Shown here in pieces: positions 35,550 through 45,900 of a stretch of 64,000 nucleotides of DNA. The translations under genes were made by a program, and so were the position numbers. The notes beneath the pieces were generated by a model that had not been told where the DNA came from, did no database searches, and saw nothing but the letters and a program-made list of their open reading frames with translations. Location of the stretch: contig CAZEFE010000007.1 in NCBI GenBank assembly GCA_964511385.1, positions 1-64,000 of the forward strand, given 5' to 3'. This DNA comes from CAILHX01 sp964511385. Lineage in GTDB: Bacteria > Pseudomonadota > Gammaproteobacteria > Burkholderiales > Methylophilaceae. How positions within the stretch are numbered: the stretch's first letter is position 1; every line of letters starts with the position of its first letter.

Positions 35550-36605
35550 ATGACCCTCAAACGAGAAAACAGCTTCATCATCATTGCTGCGTTCCTGCTG
35601 TTGTCGCTCTGGTCGCTGTGGCTGCTCAGCCCGATCCTGACCCCGTTCCTGCTGGCGGCGGTACTGGCCTATATCTGCAACCCGCTGGTAGGCTGGCTAC
35701 AGGCGCGGCGCGTGCCGCGTGCTGCGGGAGCATTGCTGACGCTGCTGCTACTGATCGGCGCGATTGCCGGATTGCTACTGGTGCTTACCCCGCTGGCCGA
35801 GCACGAGGCGCGGCTGTTCGTGGAACGCCTGCCTGGCGCCATAGACCGTTTCAAGGAGCACGTCGTGCCGCTGGCCGCGAGCTATGGCGTGGATGTGACG
35901 ATAGGCATGGATCAAATCAGGTCATTTGCCGCCAGCCATGCGCAAAATGCCGGCGGGCTGCTGATGAAGCTGTTGCCTTCTATCAAATCCAGCAGCGTGG
36001 CGTTGATTGGTTTTGTCGCCAACCTGCTGCTGGTGCCGGTGGTGCTGTTTTACCTGCTGCGCGACTGGGATGGCCTGACGGCAAGGATGGCCGCACTGAT
36101 TCCGCATCGCTGGCAGGGAAAAACCAGCATCATCGCCGCTGAAGTGGACAAGGTGCTGTCCGAATTCCTGCGCGGCCAAATTTCCGTGATGCTGTTGATG
36201 AGCGCTTATTACATTGCAGCCCTGCATGTTGCCGGGCTGCAATTCGCCCTGCCGATCGGGCTGGTGACCGGGCTGCTGGTGTTCATCCCCTACCTGGGCA
36301 TGGCGCTGGGTCTGAGCCTGGCGTTGCTGGCGGGCGCGATGCAGTTTTCGCAAGTGCAAGGGTTGATCCCGGTGCTGGCGGCGTTCGGCATTGGTCAGGC
36401 GCTGGAAGGCATGCTGGTCACGCCGTGGCTGGTGGGCGAGCGCATCGGCCTGCATCCGGTCGCGGTGATTTTTGCCCTGCTCGCCTTCGGCCAACTGTTC
36501 GGCTTCTTCGGCGTGCTGCTGGCCCTGCCGGCCAGCGCGGCGCTGCTGGTCGGCATCCGCCACCTGAAGAACCACTACCTCAACAGCGATTTTTACCATC
36601 AGTGA
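35550..36605 (+). CDS. perM: AI-2E/PerM-family transporter
   Basis: 351 residues with about eight membrane helices. The family pattern includes the N-terminal FLLAAVLAYICNPLVGWLQ, a soluble insert around residues 75-140, and C-terminal FIPYLGMALGLSLALL and the helical region GQALEGMLVTPWLVGERIGLHPV. The family includes putative quorum-signal exporters and Na+/H+ antiporters; the substrate here is unknown. Start chosen at the ATG at 35550 (TLKRENSF). The stop overlaps the GTG start of hda, the usual neighbour in betaproteobacteria beside purM. Confidence 0.9.
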   Translation: MTLKRENSFIIIAAFLLLSLWSLWLLSPILTPFLLAAVLAYICNPLVGWLQARRVPRAAGALLTLLLLIGAIAGLLLVLTPLAEHEARLFVERLPGAIDRFKEHVVPLAASYGVDVTIGMDQIRSFAASHAQNAGGLLMKLLPSIKSSSVALIGFVANLLLVPVVLFYLLRDWDGLTARMAALIPHRWQGKTSIIAAEVDKVLSEFLRGQISVMLLMSAYYIAALHVAGLQFALPIGLVTGLLVFIPYLGMALGLSLALLAGAMQFSQVQGLIPVLAAFGIGQALEGMLVTPWLVGERIGLHPVAVIFALLAFGQLFGFFGVLLALPASAALLVGIRHLKNHYLNSDFYHQ

Positions 36606-37270
36606 AACAATTACTCCTGGACATCCAGCCTGCCCCCGCGCCAACGCTGGGCAATTTTGTTGCTGGCGGCAATACTGAACTGGTGCAAGCGCTTAAAGCC
36701 GTGGCTGACGGCACCTCGAGCCAGCGCTCACTAATGCTATGGGGCGAGGCTGGCAGCGGCAAAACCCATTTGCTCAAGGCTGCTGTAGACAATGCCGCCG
36801 CGCACGGCGCCGATGCTGTGTACCTGGATGCACCGGATGCCATACAACTGGACCGGCAGCAGGGCGACCTGGTGGCGGTTGACAATGTGCAGCAACTGGA
36901 CGAAGCCGCGCAGGTCGCCCTGTTCAACCTGTTCAACCGCTTTCGCGAGCAGGGTAAAGCGCTGCTGGTGGCCGGGCCGGTCGCTCCGGCGCAGTTGGCG
37001 GTGCGCGACGACCTCAAGACCCGGCTGGCTTGGGGGCTGGTGTACCAAGTCGTTTGCCTGACCGACGCGGAAAAAGTCCAGGCGTTGAAGAAACATGCGC
37101 GGGAGCGCGGCATGCGCTTGCCGGAAGATGTGGTGGAATACTGCCTGCGCCATTTGCGGCGCGACCTGCCGACACAAATGGCAACGCTGGACGCGCTGGA
37201 TAACTGGTCGCTGACGGCCAAGAAACCGGTGACGGTGGCGATGGTGCGGCAAATGGTGCAAACGCTCTGA
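36602..37270 (+). CDS. hda: DnaA regulatory inactivator Hda
   Basis: Binds the beta clamp and stimulates ATP hydrolysis by DnaA to prevent re-initiation. From the GTG at 36602 the protein is 222 residues. The N-terminal QLLLDI is the clamp-binding motif. Walker A GEAGSGKTH is at 48-56 and the Walker B/sensor region VAVDNVQQLDE is present. The AAA+ lid follows (ARERGMRLPEDVVEYCLRHLRRDL). It overlaps the perM stop. Confidence 0.95.
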   Translation: MKQLLLDIQPAPAPTLGNFVAGGNTELVQALKAVADGTSSQRSLMLWGEAGSGKTHLLKAAVDNAAAHGADAVYLDAPDAIQLDRQQGDLVAVDNVQQLDEAAQVALFNLFNRFREQGKALLVAGPVAPAQLAVRDDLKTRLAWGLVYQVVCLTDAEKVQALKKHARERGMRLPEDVVEYCLRHLRRDLPTQMATLDALDNWSLTAKKPVTVAMVRQMVQTL

Positions 37271-37284
37271 GTTGGAGGATGTGG

Positions 37285-37563
37285 ATGGCAAGAATTTTGG
37301 TAAAACCACTGGATGACGGTACGTTCGAAGTGACGGTACAAGACTGTTCATCCACCACCCACCTGGTCAGCGTTGACCCGGATTATGCAGCCAAACTGGC
37401 CGGGGGCAAGGTCGCCACGGAGGAACTGGTTAAACGCTCATTCGAGTTCCTGCTGGAGCGCGAACCCAACACCAGCATCCTGCGCAGATTCGACCTGCCG
37501 GTAATCGGTCAATATTTCCCGGAATACGAGCGGGTGATCCGCGATTTGATCGGACGTGGCTGA
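37285..37563 (+). CDS. Small conserved-looking protein, function unknown
   Basis: 92 residues from the second ATG, chosen because GGAGG lies six bases before it while the first ATG (37279) touches the ribosome site. The protein starts MARILVKPLDDGTFEVTVQ and has a beta-rich first half and an acidic helical second half (EELVKRSFEFLLEREPNTSIL). It has no signal, membrane helix or cysteine cluster. It lies between hda and an AlkC-like glycosylase and overlaps the latter by eight bases, so it is translated. I do not recognise a family. Confidence 0.75.
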   Translation: MARILVKPLDDGTFEVTVQDCSSTTHLVSVDPDYAAKLAGGKVATEELVKRSFEFLLEREPNTSILRRFDLPVIGQYFPEYERVIRDLIGRG

Positions 37564-38671
37564 ACCGCTGAAGAACCGCTACGGGCCGGACATCCCCCGC
37601 CGTATCGCGGCGATGATTGTCGGTGTGCATCCGGCCTTTCCCGCCGAAAGTTTTATCCAGGATGCATTGCAGGGCTATGAGGCGCTCGACCTGATGCAGC
37701 GCGGACGCCATCTGGCCGCTTTGTTGCGCCGCCACTTACCGGGGGATTATAGCCAGGCCGCAGAAATCCTCATCGCGTCGCTGGGCCCGGTGCTGGAGCA
37801 AAGCGAGGGCATGGGCATGGCACCGTTTGTTTACCTGCCGCACGTGTTTTTTGTGGCGGAATACGGCCTGGATGATTTCGAGCTTTCCATGCGCGCCCAG
37901 CATGCGCTGACCCAGCGCTTTACCGCCGAATTCAGCATCCGGCCTTACCTGGTCAGGCATCGCGATGCCACGCTGGCGCGACTGGCGTTATGGGCCGAAG
38001 ACCCCAGCGAGCATGTGCGCCGCCTAGTTTCCGAAGGCACGCGTCCGCGTTTGCCGTGGGCACCGCGTCTACGCGAATTCCAGGCCGATCCGGCGCCGGT
38101 GCTGGCTTTGCTGGAGCGGTTGAAGGACGACCCGGCGCTGTACGTGCGCCGCTCGGTGGCCAATAACCTGAACGATATCGGCAAGGATCACCCGCACCTG
38201 CTGGCCGAAACCGCCCAGCGCTGGCTGCGGGACGCCCCGGAGCCGCGCCGGTGGGTGGTGCGCCATGCCCTGCGTTCCGCGGTGAAGCGCGGTGAAGCGG
38301 GAGCGTTGGCGGCGCTGGGCTTCGGCGGCGAGGCCAGTGTTGGGCTGCACAATGTTGCGGTGCAGCCCGCGCAGGTCAAGGTCGGCGGCAGGGTGAATGT
38401 GGGCTTGGAGGTGGTGAATACCGCAGACCAGCCGCAGAAAGTGCTGGTGGATTTGCGCGTGTTTTACATGAAAGCCAACGGCAAACCCAGCCCCAAGGTG
38501 TTCAAGCTCAAGGCGCTGGAACTGGCGCCCGGTGAGCGCGTGGCGCTGAGCAAGGCTATTTCGCTGGCTGCAATGACTACGCGCCGCCATTATCCCGGCC
38601 TGCATCGCGTGGAGGCGCTGCTCAATGGTTATCCGCATGCTTTGGGCAGTTTTGAACTGCTGGCAGAATAA
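37556..38671 (+). CDS. alkC: AlkC-like DNA alkylation repair glycosylase with Ig-like domain
   Basis: 371 residues from a GTG at 37556. The first roughly 250 form HEAT-like helical repeats (ARLALWAEDPSEHVRRLVSEGTRPRLPW, ALYVRRSVANNLNDIGKDHPHLL, RRWVVRHALRSAVKRGE), the DNA-cradling fold of AlkC/AlkD enzymes that excise 3-methyladenine-type lesions without base flipping. The last roughly 110 residues form a beta-rich Ig-like domain (VGGRVNVGLEVVNTADQPQKVLVDLRVFY), as known for one AlkC subgroup. Length and layout fit well. Confidence 0.85.
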   Translation: MAEPLKNRYGPDIPRRIAAMIVGVHPAFPAESFIQDALQGYEALDLMQRGRHLAALLRRHLPGDYSQAAEILIASLGPVLEQSEGMGMAPFVYLPHVFFVAEYGLDDFELSMRAQHALTQRFTAEFSIRPYLVRHRDATLARLALWAEDPSEHVRRLVSEGTRPRLPWAPRLREFQADPAPVLALLERLKDDPALYVRRSVANNLNDIGKDHPHLLAETAQRWLRDAPEPRRWVVRHALRSAVKRGEAGALAALGFGGEASVGLHNVAVQPAQVKVGGRVNVGLEVVNTADQPQKVLVDLRVFYMKANGKPSPKVFKLKALELAPGERVALSKAISLAAMTTRRHYPGLHRVEALLNGYPHALGSFELLAE

Positions 38672-38676
38672 CACCC

Positions 38677-39294
38677 ATGTATATCCCAACCCACTTTGAA
38701 GAGCCGCGTGTCGAGGTGATGCACGACCTGATGCGGGCACATCCCCTGGCCACGCTGGTGACGCTGGATGCCGACGGCATCCAGGCCAACCATATCCCGC
38801 TGCACTTAACGGCCGAGCCCGCGCCGTTTGGCACCTTGCGTGGCCATGTGGCGCGGGCCAACCCGCTGTGGCGTGATGTGAGCGGCGAGGTGCTGGCGAT
38901 TTTCCACGGGCCGCAAGGCTATATTTCGCCATCCTGGTATGCCACCAAAAAACAACACGGAAAAGTTGCGCCCACCTGGAACTACATTGCCGTGCATGCA
39001 TATGGTGAATTGCGGGTGGTGGATGATCCCGCCTGGTTGCGAAACCAGGTGGCGGCCTTGACGGATGAGCATGAAGGCAAGTTGCCGGCACCGTGGGCGG
39101 TGGGGGATGCGCCGGCCGAGTTTACCGAGAGCTTGCTGCAATTCATTGTTGGTATCGAAATCAGGATCAGCCGGTTGCAGGGCAAGTGGAAAATGAGCCA
39201 GAACCAGCCGCCGGAAAACCGGGAAAGCGTGGCGCTGGAATTATCCGCGCGCGGTGTTGCGGACATGGCCGATCTGGTTAGGAACGGAAAATAA
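38677..39294 (+). CDS. PaiB-family FMN-binding protein
   Basis: 205 residues of FMN-binding split-barrel sequence: MYIPTHFEE at the start, MRAHPLATLVTLDADGIQANHIPLHL, YISPSWYATKKQHGKVAPTWNYIAVHAYG. PaiB-type proteins were named as transcriptional regulators, but the fold suggests a flavin-dependent or heme-oxygenase-like activity; the true role is uncertain. It overlaps the cupin gene by one base (TAATG). Confidence 0.93.
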   Translation: MYIPTHFEEPRVEVMHDLMRAHPLATLVTLDADGIQANHIPLHLTAEPAPFGTLRGHVARANPLWRDVSGEVLAIFHGPQGYISPSWYATKKQHGKVAPTWNYIAVHAYGELRVVDDPAWLRNQVAALTDEHEGKLPAPWAVGDAPAEFTESLLQFIVGIEIRISRLQGKWKMSQNQPPENRESVALELSARGVADMADLVRNGK

Positions 39295-39659
39295 TGCCCA
39301 AATCAACCATTACCTACTGGAACCCGCTGCTGGAGCGGCACCGCGACTTATGGCAGCCCATCAGGGGGTTGGAAGGCCAAGCGGAGGAGTTGACCCTGAG
39401 CATGGATGCAGCAACCGGCGAATACACCCGCCTTACCCGCTTTCTTCCCGGCGCGGACACCACGCCGTTTGGCGGCAAGAGCCATCCCTATCCGGAAGAA
39501 GTATTTATTGTCAGCGGGCGCTTGTATGATGCGGCGTTCGATCTATGGCTGGAAGCCGGGCACTACGCCAGCCGCCCACCGGGTGAGGTGCACGGGCCGT
39601 TCCGTACCGATACCGGGTGCCTGGTGCTGGAACTGTCGTTCCCCAATCGCGTGGCTTAA
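39294..39659 (+). CDS. Small cupin-domain protein
   Basis: 121 residues. The cupin core shows GADTTPFGGKSHPYPEEVFIVSGRLYDAAFDLWLEAGHYASRPPGEVHGPFRTDTGCLVLEL in outline, with His/Glu positions of motif 1 (H...E) and motif 2 (PPGEVHG). ChrR-like cupins of this kind often bind Zn or Fe. The stop overlaps the convergent soxZ stop by two bases. Confidence 0.85.
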   Translation: MPKSTITYWNPLLERHRDLWQPIRGLEGQAEELTLSMDAATGEYTRLTRFLPGADTTPFGGKSHPYPEEVFIVSGRLYDAAFDLWLEAGHYASRPPGEVHGPFRTDTGCLVLELSFPNRVA

Positions 39660-39967
39660 GCCACGGTAGTTTCTATGCTGTTGGATGCCCCCTTGTTGTC
39701 CAGCCATTGCACGCTGATTTTGTCACCCGCTTTGGCACCTGCGAGGTAAAACGTCAGGTAGGGATTTTTGGAAATGCCGGTGCCCCATTGCGCTTCGAGC
39801 ACAGGGGTGCCGTTCAGCGTGGCGGTCACCAGCTGGATGAAATGGGCCGGCACGATTTCATCAAACTCATTCTTGCGCCGCCCGGTTTCCATCGGGTGCA
39901 GCATCAGCACCTTGACTTCAGTGGTGTCGCCTTTTTGCGTGGCGCGAATTTTCATCAAATCAGCCAT
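39656..39967 (-). CDS. soxZ: Thiosulfate-oxidising protein SoxZ
   Basis: Partner of SoxY in the periplasmic carrier that holds sulfur intermediates. 103 residues: MKIRATQKGDTTEVKVLMLHPMETGRRK, then HFIQLVTATLNGTPVLEAQWGTGISKNPYLTFYLAGAKAGDKISVQWLDNKG. There is no signal peptide, as usual: it is exported bound to SoxY. It lies nine bases after soxY. Confidence 0.95.
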   Translation of the reverse strand: MADLMKIRATQKGDTTEVKVLMLHPMETGRRKNEFDEIVPAHFIQLVTATLNGTPVLEAQWGTGISKNPYLTFYLAGAKAGDKISVQWLDNKGASNSIETTVA

Positions 39968-39976
39968 ATGTTTCCT

Positions 39977-40420
39977 TTAGCCGCAGCCGCCCAGTGATAC
40001 CTTGATCTCTTTCGAGGCTTCGTAGTACTTGTCTCCCGCCTTGATCACAACCTTGAGCATGCCGGTTTCGGCGAGTTTGATGCGGGTAATGATTTTTGGC
40101 TTGGCGCCGTGGCTGAACAAAAAATTCGCAATGAGTGAGGTAGGATTTTTTTCGGCCAGGACGGCAATCGCCTCGGTGCCGGGAATGCGGCTTTCCACCT
40201 CGATCTGCACGATGGCGCCGTTTTCGGCGAAATCCGGCGCAATAATTTCGATCAGGTTGCTGGCTTGCGGAAGCTTGGCACCCAGGCCTTCCAGCGCCGT
40301 TTCCGGCTTGGTGGCTTCAAATGCGGCCTTGTTCCAGGCGGCGGCAAGGGCGCGCAGCGGCGCCAGCACCAGCATTCCGGCGAGTGCTGCCGCTGATTTC
40401 AGCAGGTTTCTGCGGTTCAT
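39977..40420 (-). CDS. soxY: Thiosulfate-oxidising carrier SoxY
   Basis: 147 residues from the ATG at 40420. A Tat-type leader (MNRRNLLKSAAALAGMLVLAP) leads to the SoxY domain. The C-terminus SLGGCG carries the Cys that binds sulfur intermediates; it stops one Gly short of the usual GGCGG ending. No soxX, soxA, soxB or soxCD is in the window. It follows a BepA-like protease by 20 bases and may share its transcript. Confidence 0.95.
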   Translation of the reverse strand: MNRRNLLKSAAALAGMLVLAPLRALAAAWNKAAFEATKPETALEGLGAKLPQASNLIEIIAPDFAENGAIVQIEVESRIPGTEAIAVLAEKNPTSLIANFLFSHGAKPKIITRIKLAETGMLKVVIKAGDKYYEASKEIKVSLGGCG

Positions 40421-40440
40421 GTCGGTTCCTGTAAGCATGG

Positions 40441-41862
40441 CTATTTCTTGGGTTCGCCCAATTGCTGGCGCAGTTGCTTGAGCCGGGCTTCGACAATGGA
40501 TAGCTGGTAAAAGTCGCCGTCGCCGCTTTTTAATGCCAATTCCATCTGTTCGATCGCGGCGGCCAAGTCATAACCACGATAATACGCTTCGCCTTGCGCC
40601 TGGTGGCGCAGCAGATTTTTGTTCTGCTGGGTGTAGGCCTGGGATTGGAGTTCGTACAGGTAAGCGTCACCCGGATAAAGCGCCTGTTTGTCTTCCAGCA
40701 GTTTCAAGGTTTCATCGGAGCGGCGCTCTGCCAGCAGGGCCTCAGCGTAGCCGTAAATCAGCCCGCGATGCTTGGGAAACAGCGCCAGCGCATTGCGGTA
40801 AGCCGCCAGCGCTTCATCGGTGCGGTTTTGTGCCAGCAGGATGCTGGCAGCCAGGTTGTCGGTAAACGGGTGGTGCGGCAACAGTGCTTGCACCTTGTCC
40901 AATTCCTGCTGGGCCCGTTCAAAATTGCGCTCGCGGACGAGGGCGAGCGCTAACCCGTAGCGCTGCGCGGCTTCGATGGAGTATCTTTTTTCTGCCAGGC
41001 TGTTTTCGAAAAAACGCACGGTGTCCGCAGGCGTGCCGGCCGAGGCGCGCAATTTGGCGCGCACCAGGTGAAACTCCAGGCTGTCCTGTACTTGGCGATA
41101 GGGCATTTGTTCCACGCGGTTGCGCATGTCGGTGATACGTTCCGTGGATAGCGGGTGGGTGCGCAAAAAAGACGGGGCGCTGCCGTCAATAAAACGTGTG
41201 CCCTTCATCAAGGTTTCAAAAAATGCCGGCATGGCGCGGGTGTCGAACCCGGACTTGTCGAGAATTTGCAGGCCCACCCGGTCGGCTTCACGTTCGTGTT
41301 CACGGGTGTAATCCAGTGAGCGCTGCACCAGGCCAGCCTGGGTGGTGGTCAGCGCTCCCCGCGCCAGTTCCGGGTTGGCGCGCGCCATCAGCAGCGCCAG
41401 CGCCATCATGGCAAACGACGGGATGGTGTCACGCTTCTGCTGGGCAACCATGCGGGCGATGTGGCGCTGTACCACGTGGCCGATTTCGTGGGCCAGCACG
41501 CTGGCCAGTTCCGATTCGCTGCGCGCGTTATTGATCAGCCCGGTATGCACCCCGATCAGCCCGCCGGGAAGCGCAAATGCATTGATGGAGGGGTCGGGGA
41601 TGACAAAAAAGGTGAACATCTGGCGGTTGTCCGAACTGTTGGATGCCAGCTGATAGCCTAACGCACCCAGATAGTCGGCAATTTCGATGTCATTCAGCGT
41701 GGCTTCGCTGGCGCGGATGTCGCGCAGTATTTCTTCGCCGATGCGGCGTTCATCCTGCGGTGTCAGTACGGATTGGGCATACTCGCCAAGATCGGGCAAT
41801 CCTTCAGCAACGGCTGCAGGCGCCAGTAATAAACAGCCTGCCAATAGGAACGGAAATTTCAT
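40441..41862 (-). CDS. bepA: BepA-like M48 metalloprotease with TPR domain
   Basis: Periplasmic protease/chaperone for outer-membrane protein assembly. 473 residues from the ATG at 41862, which gives a Sec signal ending AVAEG. Zinc motif HEIGH at 125-129, the Glu ligand in REHEREADRVG, and C-terminal TPR-like repeats (LALVRERNFERAQQELDKVQALLPHHP, DEALAAYRNALALFPKHRG). An upstream frame to 41910 lacks a signal at its start and is rejected. Divergent from moaC with a 53-base gap. The family helps fold beta-barrels and LptD. Confidence 0.9.
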   Translation of the reverse strand: MKFPFLLAGCLLLAPAAVAEGLPDLGEYAQSVLTPQDERRIGEEILRDIRASEATLNDIEIADYLGALGYQLASNSSDNRQMFTFFVIPDPSINAFALPGGLIGVHTGLINNARSESELASVLAHEIGHVVQRHIARMVAQQKRDTIPSFAMMALALLMARANPELARGALTTTQAGLVQRSLDYTREHEREADRVGLQILDKSGFDTRAMPAFFETLMKGTRFIDGSAPSFLRTHPLSTERITDMRNRVEQMPYRQVQDSLEFHLVRAKLRASAGTPADTVRFFENSLAEKRYSIEAAQRYGLALALVRERNFERAQQELDKVQALLPHHPFTDNLAASILLAQNRTDEALAAYRNALALFPKHRGLIYGYAEALLAERRSDETLKLLEDKQALYPGDAYLYELQSQAYTQQNKNLLRHQAQGEAYYRGYDLAAAIEQMELALKSGDGDFYQLSIVEARLKQLRQQLGEPKK

Positions 41863-41915
41863 GCTGCTATGATATACGCAACGATTATTAAGTTCATTGA
41901 AGGGCGGCACAAAAC

Positions 41916-42389
41916 ATGACCCAATTGACCCATTTCGATGCCGCCGGCCAGGCGCACATGGTGGATGTCGGTGCCAAGGCGGAAACGCAGCGGGTTGCCG
42001 TGGCCAGCGGCGTCATCCGCATGCTGCCGCAGACGCTGGCCACGATACAGGCCGGCGACGCCAAAAAGGGCGATGTGCTCGGCATCGCCAGGATAGCCGC
42101 CATCCAGGCTTCCAAGCGTGCTTCCGACCTGATTCCGTTGTGCCACCCCATCAGCCTGACCAAGGTCGGCGTGGAATTCAGCATCAACCAGCACGCTGCG
42201 GAAATCACCTGCATCGTCACCGCGCAGACCGTGGGCCGTACCGGCGTTGAAATGGAAGCGCTCACCGCGGCCAGTGTCGGCTTGCTGACGATTTACGATA
42301 TGTGCAAGGCGGTTGATCGCGGCATGACGATATTGAACGTACGCTTGCTGGAAAAAGACGGCGGCAAGTCCGGGCACTGGAAAGCATGA
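41916..42389 (+). CDS. moaC: Cyclic pyranopterin monophosphate synthase
   Basis: Converts the MoaA product to cyclic pyranopterin in molybdenum cofactor synthesis. 157 residues: MVDVGAKAETQRVAVASG, KRASDLIPLCHPI, TVGRTGVEMEALTAASVGLLTIYDMCKAVDRGM. Its stop is followed directly by a REP-like palindrome. With moeB at 1607 it is the second Mo-cofactor gene in the window, though they are not linked. Confidence 0.97.
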   Translation: MTQLTHFDAAGQAHMVDVGAKAETQRVAVASGVIRMLPQTLATIQAGDAKKGDVLGIARIAAIQASKRASDLIPLCHPISLTKVGVEFSINQHAAEITCIVTAQTVGRTGVEMEALTAASVGLLTIYDMCKAVDRGMTILNVRLLEKDGGKSGHWKA

Positions 42390-42390
42390 C

Positions 42391-42448
42391 GTTGTAGGAG
42401 CGCCGCTGCGGGCGCGATGACCACGTTCATCGGGGCGAAGCGCCCTTC

Positions 42449-42455
<7 letters not shown>
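42391..42455. repeat. REP-like palindrome between convergent moaC and EVE genes
   Basis: GTTGTAGGAGCGCC...GGGCGC and GCGAAGCGCCC...TCCTACAAC are imperfect inverted arms of about 20 bases each, with the nine outermost bases (GTTGTAGGA / TCCTACAAC) perfect. This matches the GTAGGAGC style of bacterial REP elements. It begins two bases after the moaC stop and includes the last two codons and stop of the EVE gene. It could serve as a bidirectional terminator. No transposase is near. Confidence 0.6.
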
Positions 42456-42904
<449 letters not shown>

Positions 42905-42919
42905 CAGGGTCTGTTCACA

Positions 42920-45900
42920 CTAGTAAGTTCCCAACAGATTCACAAACCAGCCGTGGCTGGAATAGGACAAATCGGTCAAATCGTCCGAGAAATCGGTGAA
43001 ATTGTAACCCGCGCCCAGTTTGACGTGTTCATTCATGTGGCGATAGACGCCTACCAGGAACCCGGCCTTCTGATCCTGGGCTTCGCGCGCCTTGAGCAGG
43101 CGCGCCTCGGCAATGGCATCCCATTCCTTCACCCAATGCCAGTCGGCGCGCAGCACCAGCAGTTGCGCCTGGCTGCTGAACCACTCGCCATCGGTTTTGG
43201 AAGCCTTGAGTTCGCCTACCCGCAGGCCGTATTTTCCGCCCACCGACAGCCACGGCTTGAGGTCGTAAATCGTGTCCACGGACAGCACATGGCTTTTTTG
43301 CGAATAGTCCGCCGCCACGCCGCTGCTGCTTAACTGCCCCGGCGATGGCAGGTCGCGGAAGAAGGTGTATTTGAACAGGGTGTTCCAGCGGTCGTTCTTG
43401 ACCGGGCGCCAGGCGGCGCCGGCAACCAGTTCGGTGAAATCGGCATCCGGCAGGTTGCTGTCGCCGCCATTGCTGATGGCGAAATTAAGCTTGCCAATCA
43501 GGCGCCAATCCGGGTCAACCTGGTACCCCCCCGAATTGCGTACCAGCCAGGACTGGCGGCTGCCGGCGGTGCCGTCTTCCTTGCGGTATTCCAGCGCGCC
43601 GGAGTACTTGATTTTTTCGAACTTGTAAGCGGTATTGAGGCTGATGCCACGCCGCTTCAGTTCCCCGGCATTGGGGTCGGTGATGCTGCCGATTTCCAGC
43701 TTGATGCCGTGACTCCAGCGGTCGTTCGGTGCCAGGTCGATGCCAAAGGCATTGGTCATGCTTTCGGCACCGGCGCCGTGCGTTTTACGGTTTTCGCCGT
43801 ACAGCGTCATCTCGTCGCTCATGCGGTATTTGCTGCCGGTGGTGAGGATGCCTTGCCGGCCGCGCGTGCTGGCATCGGCGCGGTCGGTTTCCAGGGTATA
43901 AGTCATGTAGCCGTTGCTGCGGTCGTCAAGGCTGTAATCCGCGCCGAATTTGCCGCCAACGCCGGTGTTGCCGCCCGATGCTTCACCGGTGAGCTTGATG
44001 CGGTCGTTGATGCGCCAGTTGAAGCCGGCGCCGCCGCGATCATTCGGCTCACGCCCGGCGCTGTTTTCCACGGTGCCTTGGGCATAACCGTAAACATCCC
44101 AGTTTTCCGGCTTGCCTATTTGCTCCGGCGGCGTTCCGTCGCCGGCCTGTTTCAATGGTTTGTATTCCAGCCGGGCAATGGCATCTGTACGGTGGCCGTC
44201 TTGCGACAGCGTCGGGCTGGCATTGGCTACCGCCACATTGCGGTTATCCGCCCGTGCGCCCAGGCCCACCGTCCATTCGGGGGCAATCTGGGTGCGCACG
44301 TTGGCCTCTACCGCCGTGCTGTTCTGGGTATCGCTGTCGCGCTGGTCGGCCTTGACTTCCACCTGGCTGGTGTCAGTCACCGGCATGTTGAAGCGCCCGC
44401 CGTACTGGCTGATCTGCTCACCGCCGGTGGCCTGCCCCGGTGCCGAGAAGCCGCGATCGCGGTCTTGCCAGTAGAACGAGCCTTTGCCTTTTGCGTCCTG
44501 CCATACCTCGCCCAGTTCAACCTGCGCTTCAAGACGCTTGGCTTCGGCGGACGTGTCGCCAACCACGGTGCGGTTGCTGAAATTGAAACCGCCGTTGAGC
44601 GACAATAAATCGCCGGCGCCCGCTCCGTTGGAACGCGCGGTTTCCATCTTGATCCAGGTGCCGGGCTTGTAGCGCAAGGTGGCATCCACCCCGCCCAGTT
44701 GCTGATCCTGCGCGCTGTTGCCCTGCTTGTAGCCCGTGGCGCCAATGCGCACGTGGTCGTTGACCCAGGTTTCCGCGCGCAAGCCGTAGGCCAGGTCGGC
44801 CAATGCGGTCAGGCTGGGCGCGTACTCGTAGGTCACCACCAGATGCACCGGGTTGCCGTTGAGCGAGGAGGTCTGGATCAGCGTGGTGCTGCCGTCCGCC
44901 GTGGAAGACAGCGGCGCGCGCAGCAGGATGCGCCCCTGGATCATGTTGAGGTCGTAGTCCTGCACCGGTACCAGTTGCTTGCGCTCCAGAACGAACCCCG
45001 AATCCTTGTCGCGTATTTCCACCCACACCCGTTCCGAACCCTGCGTGATGTCCTGATGCTGCAGGTAATACAGCGAGCCGCCGGTACCGCGGAATTCCTC
45101 GCGCGCGCCCAGCGTGCCGGGCTCCGCCGCAAAGGCATTCACCGTCGCGCGCTTTTCGCCGTACTGGGTGGTGGCATCGCTTTTCCACAACGCATCCGCA
45201 CCGTACAGGGCGCGGCTGAACTGGGTCAGTTCGGTGCCGGTCCACTGCGTCTGGAAATTACCCCATAACACGTGGTCGTCGCCGCGATCCAGGCGCACGT
45301 AGAACTTGCCCTGGGTCGGCGCATCGTCGGTGGTGGTGCTGTCGTCGCCGTATACCGGGTAGTAGCGGTCAGGGTCTATGCGGCGTACCAGGTAGCGCGG
45401 GTCTTTCGCGCCGAAATTGCTGAACAGGTTTTGCAGCGGCTGTTCACGTGTGTCGGCGCTGGCGGTGAGCAGCATGTCGCCCTTGATTTTGCCTTTCAGG
45501 TAAAACGCGCCGCGCCCATCCAGGTAAATGCTATCGTCGTAATGCTGGGTGTCGCCCGTCACCAGCCGGGCGGGACCGCTGGTATTGTTCTGGCCCACGG
45601 TCAAATCGCCTACCGCCACATAGAACCAGTCGCGGTCAGCAATGTTGATATGGCGGTTGTAGTGGTTGCCGTTGCCTTCGCCGTCCTGCACCCGGATGTC
45701 CACTTCATGCGGCCCGGCGGGCAGTATCTGGCGTACGGCAAACTTGCCTTGCTTATCCACCGGCACCGATTGCCCCAGTACCAGTGCCGATTCACCGGGG
45801 CGCAGTTTTTCTCCGCTCACCGTCACTGCACCGCCGCTCACCGGGATGTTGGCCAGGCGGCGGCTATCCTCGCCCCAGCCCACCAAACGTTCCCGCTCGG

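Noticed and set aside
34406..35584. 392-residue PurM starting at 35584
   Set aside because: The extra 43 residues are not part of the family and would overlap perM; TTG at 35455 restores the expected start.
36425..36601. N-terminal extension of Hda
   Set aside because: The region is perM coding sequence in another frame; the GTG at 36602 gives the clamp-binding N-terminus.
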